Below, in pieces: positions 61,552 to 64,000 of a DNA stretch of 64,000 nt (positions within the stretch are counted from its first letter, which is position 1; every line of letters starts with the position of its first letter). This stretch comes from JAVJUV01 sp047314965 (GTDB taxonomy: Bacteria; Pseudomonadota; Alphaproteobacteria; Rhodobacterales; Rhodobacteraceae): contig NZ_JBLBVK010000048.1 of NCBI RefSeq assembly GCF_047314965.1, forward strand, positions 1 through 64,000. The letters are read 5' to 3'. The position numbers and the translations under genes are program-made. The notes beneath the pieces are model-generated. The model was given only the letters and a program-made list of their open reading frames with translations, searched no databases and was not told the origin of the DNA.

Positions 61552-61661
61552 ACTGCAAGGCCTCTTTGAAGGCCCGCTTTCCTAGAGCTTTACCGTGAGG
61601 ATTTCGTTAGCGGCCGCTTCCGGCTCTGGAATTTTCTCTGTCTTTCACGCATTGATCCCGC

Positions 61662-62108
61662 ATGATCTTGGGAATTGGCACAGATCTTTGTAACATCGAA
61701 CGGATACAGCGCACGCTGGACCGGTTCGGCGACCGTTTTCGAAATCGTGTCTTCACTGAGATCGAGCAGCGAAAAGCTGAGCGGAGACGGGATACTGCTG
61801 GTACCTACGCGAAACGGTGGGCGGCGAAAGAGGCATGCTCGAAAGCTCTGGGAACGGGTCTTCGCATGGGGATAGCGTGGAAGGACATGGCGGTATCGAA
61901 CCTGCGCAGTGGACAACCGGTCATGCACGTAACCGGTTGGGCTGCTGAACGTCTGGCAGAAATGACCCCGGATGGATATGAGGCGATCATCCACGTGACG
62001 CTGACGGATGATCATCCCTGGGCGCAGGCATTCGTGGTGATCGAAGCCCGGCCGATTGGAAAAGCCGTGGGTGGGGCAAGACCCGACAAGACACGCGGGT
62101 TAGCTTGA
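61662..62108 (+). CDS. acpS: Holo-[acyl-carrier-protein] synthase
   Basis: A 148-residue phosphopantetheinyl transferase that activates ACP for fatty-acid synthesis. GIGTDLCNIERIQRTLDRFG and the catalytic RWAAKEACSKALGTGL are intact. The ATG gives MILGIGTDL. In many alphaproteobacteria pdxJ precedes acpS; here an unrelated lipoprotein gene does. It begins acpS-lepB-rnc. Confidence 0.95.
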   Translation: MILGIGTDLCNIERIQRTLDRFGDRFRNRVFTEIEQRKAERRRDTAGTYAKRWAAKEACSKALGTGLRMGIAWKDMAVSNLRSGQPVMHVTGWAAERLAEMTPDGYEAIIHVTLTDDHPWAQAFVVIEARPIGKAVGGARPDKTRGLA

Positions 62109-62161
62109 CTTGTTTGAATGCTGACCGCAGAAAGCGTCGGCGCGTTTGAGGCGGAGCGGAC

Positions 62162-62950
62162 ATGACAGAAAAATCCGGCACAGTGGTGGAAGGGATCGTA
62201 GAAACGGTCAAGACCATCGTATACGCCCTACTTATCGCCGGCGTCGTCCGAACACTTTTCTTTCAGCCTTTCTGGATTCCTTCGGGTTCCATGAAGGATA
62301 CTCTGCTCATCGGTGACTTCTTGTTCGTAAACAAGATGGCCTACGGTTATTCGAGCTATTCCTGTCCGTTTTCCCTTTGTCCTATTGATGGTCGGATTTT
62401 TGGCCGGGAGCCTGAGAGAGGCGATGTCGTCGTTTTTCGGCATCCGGTTAACGGTCAGGATTTTATCAAGCGGGTTGTTGGACTGCCGGGTGACACCGTG
62501 CAGATGCGCTCGGGCCAGTTGTTTATCAATGGCTCTCCTGTACCACAGGTGGCTGACGGTACATATGTCGAAGCCTATGAACCGCAGGGTCCGGTTGGCT
62601 CTCGTCCTGTTTGCGTCGAAGGTATCCCGCCATTGGGCAGCGCGTGTACCAAGGAAAAATCGGTGGAGACGCTCCCCAACGGGGTTCAGCATTCCGTTCT
62701 GAACGCCAACGACGGACGCTTCGATAACACCGGCGTCTTTTCGGTGCCTGAGGACCAGTACTTTTTCGTGGGAGACAACAGAGATAACTCCACCGACAGC
62801 CGAGAAAGGCCTGAGTTCGGAGGAGTTGGGTTCGTTCCTTTCGAGAACCTCATCGGCCGCGCTGACCGCGTCATGTTTTCCTCCGCAGGACGCTCGCTCT
62901 TCTTTGTCTGGACATGGCGGCCTGATCGGTTCTTCAAGAAGATCGAGTGA
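62162..62950 (+). CDS. lepB: Signal peptidase I
   Basis: A 262-residue inner-membrane peptidase. The N-terminal helix (about 13-35) is followed by the catalytic serine in PSGSMKDTLLIGDF and lysine in FIKRVVGLPGDTV; box E appears as VGDNRDNSTDSR. The stop overlaps rnc by one base. Confidence 0.96.
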   Translation: MTEKSGTVVEGIVETVKTIVYALLIAGVVRTLFFQPFWIPSGSMKDTLLIGDFLFVNKMAYGYSSYSCPFSLCPIDGRIFGREPERGDVVVFRHPVNGQDFIKRVVGLPGDTVQMRSGQLFINGSPVPQVADGTYVEAYEPQGPVGSRPVCVEGIPPLGSACTKEKSVETLPNGVQHSVLNANDGRFDNTGVFSVPEDQYFFVGDNRDNSTDSRERPEFGGVGFVPFENLIGRADRVMFSSAGRSLFFVWTWRPDRFFKKIE

Positions 62951-63630
62951 TGCGTCTCTCCGGCGAACTATCGGCCTTTTCCAAGCGACTGGGCCACAGT
63001 TTCTCGCAACCCGAATTGTTGGTAAGGGCGGTAACGCACGCTTCAATTTCTTCCGAATCCCGTCCCGACAATCAACGGCTGGAATTTCTCGGAGATCGTG
63101 TCCTGGGTCTTGCAATGGCCGAAGCCTTGCTGCGGGCTGATCCCAACGCGACGGAAGGTCAGCTAGCTCCAAGGTTCAATGCGCTTGTACGGAAAGAAAC
63201 TTGTGCTGATGTCGCCCGACAGATCGACCTTGGCTCAGTTCTGAAGCTTGGCCGCTCGGAAATGATGTCCGGGGGTCGCAGGAAGGAGGCTCTCCTCGGG
63301 GATGCCATGGAAGCTGTAATTGCGGCGGTTTATCTTGATGCCGGTTTCGACGTGGCCCGAGAGATCGTCGTTCATCTTTGGGGAAACAGGATCGACACGG
63401 TGAAGACCGATGCTCGAGATCCGAAAACGTCGCTTCAGGAATGGGCACAGGCGCGTGGGCAGAACCCGCCAAATTATCGTGAACTGGACCGCAAAGGCCC
63501 CGACCATGCGCCGGTCTTCACCGTCGAGGTACGGCTGGAGTCCGGAGAAACAGCACAGGCACAAGCCAATTCCAAACGGGCTGCCGAACAAATGGCGGCG
63601 CGATCGCTTCTGTCCGCTCTGGGCGCCTAG
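62950..63630 (+). CDS. rnc: Ribonuclease III
   Basis: A 226-residue double-strand RNase. The signature QRLEFLGDRVLGLAMAEALL (catalytic acids) and LLGDAMEAVIAAVYLDAG are intact, and a dsRNA-binding domain closes the protein (TSLQEWAQARGQNPPNY, AAEQMAARSLLSAL). The ATG sharing a base with the lepB stop is preferred over the GTG one codon earlier. era, often next, is absent: a convergent MFS gene follows. Confidence 0.96.
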   Translation: MRLSGELSAFSKRLGHSFSQPELLVRAVTHASISSESRPDNQRLEFLGDRVLGLAMAEALLRADPNATEGQLAPRFNALVRKETCADVARQIDLGSVLKLGRSEMMSGGRRKEALLGDAMEAVIAAVYLDAGFDVAREIVVHLWGNRIDTVKTDARDPKTSLQEWAQARGQNPPNYRELDRKGPDHAPVFTVEVRLESGETAQAQANSKRAAEQMAARSLLSALGA

Positions 63631-64000
63631 GAAACTCGCGATGCGCTGCGCATGAACGCCCAATGCGCGACGACGCTGGCGCAAAGCATGGCCGCACCAA
63701 GAATAAACGCAGTACCTGCGTTGCCGGTCCAATCCGACACTGCACCGCCGAGTGCGGGGCCCACCATCATGACCGCGTAGTAAATGGCAAAGAAAACTCC
63801 CATCCCGAAGGCCCGGGCTTCGGGCCGCAGAACTTGTGACGGCATCGTCATGATGGGACCCGCGGCAAGTCCCATTATCAGGCCAGAGATTGCATAGGTC
63901 GGCGAGAGCATCGCGTCTGGAAGAATGATAAGGAAGGGCAAAAACAAGATGCTACCAATCTGGCTGAATAGGATCACCGGGTCGCGTCCGAACTTGTCCG
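63627..64000 (-). CDS. MFS transporter, 3' part only
   Basis: The frame runs off the right edge, so only the last 124 codons are seen. DKFGRDPVILFSQIGSILFL is the loop-8 type MFS motif, followed by four hydrophobic helices including GLIMGLAAGPIMTMPSQVL and GVFFAIYYAVMMVGPALGG. It is convergent with rnc, overlapping by four bases. Substrate unknown. Confidence 0.8.
   Translation of the reverse strand, partial: DKFGRDPVILFSQIGSILFLPFLIILPDAMLSPTYAISGLIMGLAAGPIMTMPSQVLRPEARAFGMGVFFAIYYAVMMVGPALGGAVSDWTGNAGTAFILGAAMLCASVVAHWAFMRSASRVS

Noticed and set aside
1..64000. CRISPR arrays or prophage modules
   Set aside because: No regularly spaced repeats, cas genes, integrases or phage structural genes were seen.

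Overview
The window is chromosomal DNA from an alphaproteobacterium of the Rhodobacteraceae (Roseobacter group). Support comes from the rpsT-dnaA...dnaN-recF...gyrB replication block, a petABC cytochrome bc1 operon, the glcDEF and urtABCDE layouts, a GANTC (CcrM) site cluster before dnaA, a tRNA-His that lacks G-1, and an FNR-type box. Nothing looks like a prophage, plasmid or CRISPR locus. The only mobile DNA seen is the end of an insertion sequence at the left edge.

Layout. 1-526: an IS transposase tail fused to a truncated flgD. 523-3745: ubiE-ubiB (ubiquinone) divergent from mutM. 3810-15900: an enoyl-CoA hydratase, rpsT, dnaA, a TSUP permease, dnaN-recF, a cobalamin/heme-type sensor domain protein, a VOC protein, a LysE exporter, gyrB and a sugar kinase. 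15920-19730 (minus strand): a tightly overlapping five-gene operon of two zinc-ribbon DUF4178 proteins, a 52-residue membrane protein, a DUF350 protein and a membrane-fused spermidine-synthase-like enzyme. 19851-25933: DUF3228, an MFS transporter, trhO, pncA, a protein with a 22-residue-spaced motif repeat, and icd. 26445-31402: an alpha/beta hydrolase-OsmC fusion, then deoC, a small unknown protein and a two-domain ALDH16 (deoxyribose/aldehyde use). 31736-33872: hsp20 behind a predicted ROSE RNA thermometer and heat-shock promoter, then two secreted trypsin-like proteases. 33962-37987: glcDEF. 38850-44886: urtABCDE urea ABC transporter. 44987-50345: aroQ, a GntR regulator, a decayed intradiol dioxygenase, tRNA-Lys, a ClpP-fold lipoprotein, dapF-mtaB and an FNR-linked cytochrome c. 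50642-54342: petABC convergent with rpoH. 54555-64000: an RluD-type pseudouridine synthase, small family proteins, tRNA-His, a GNAT protein, mmcB, a probable 6S RNA, an EEP-family protein, pncB, a lipoprotein, acpS-lepB-rnc and a partial MFS gene.

Two features stand out. First, base and codon usage change sharply near position 21,000, inside the MFS gene: nearly all third positions are G or C to the left and clearly fewer to the right. This fits recombination with a relative or an assembly join. Second, the DUF4178/small-TM/DUF350/SpeE-like operon is a compact envelope-associated unit with no assigned function here. Other regulatory elements worth testing are the hsp20 thermometer, an RpoH-like promoter for rpoH itself, the GANTC cluster at dnaA and the 6S candidate with its own promoter. 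All calls are by reading; no similarity search or folding program was run.
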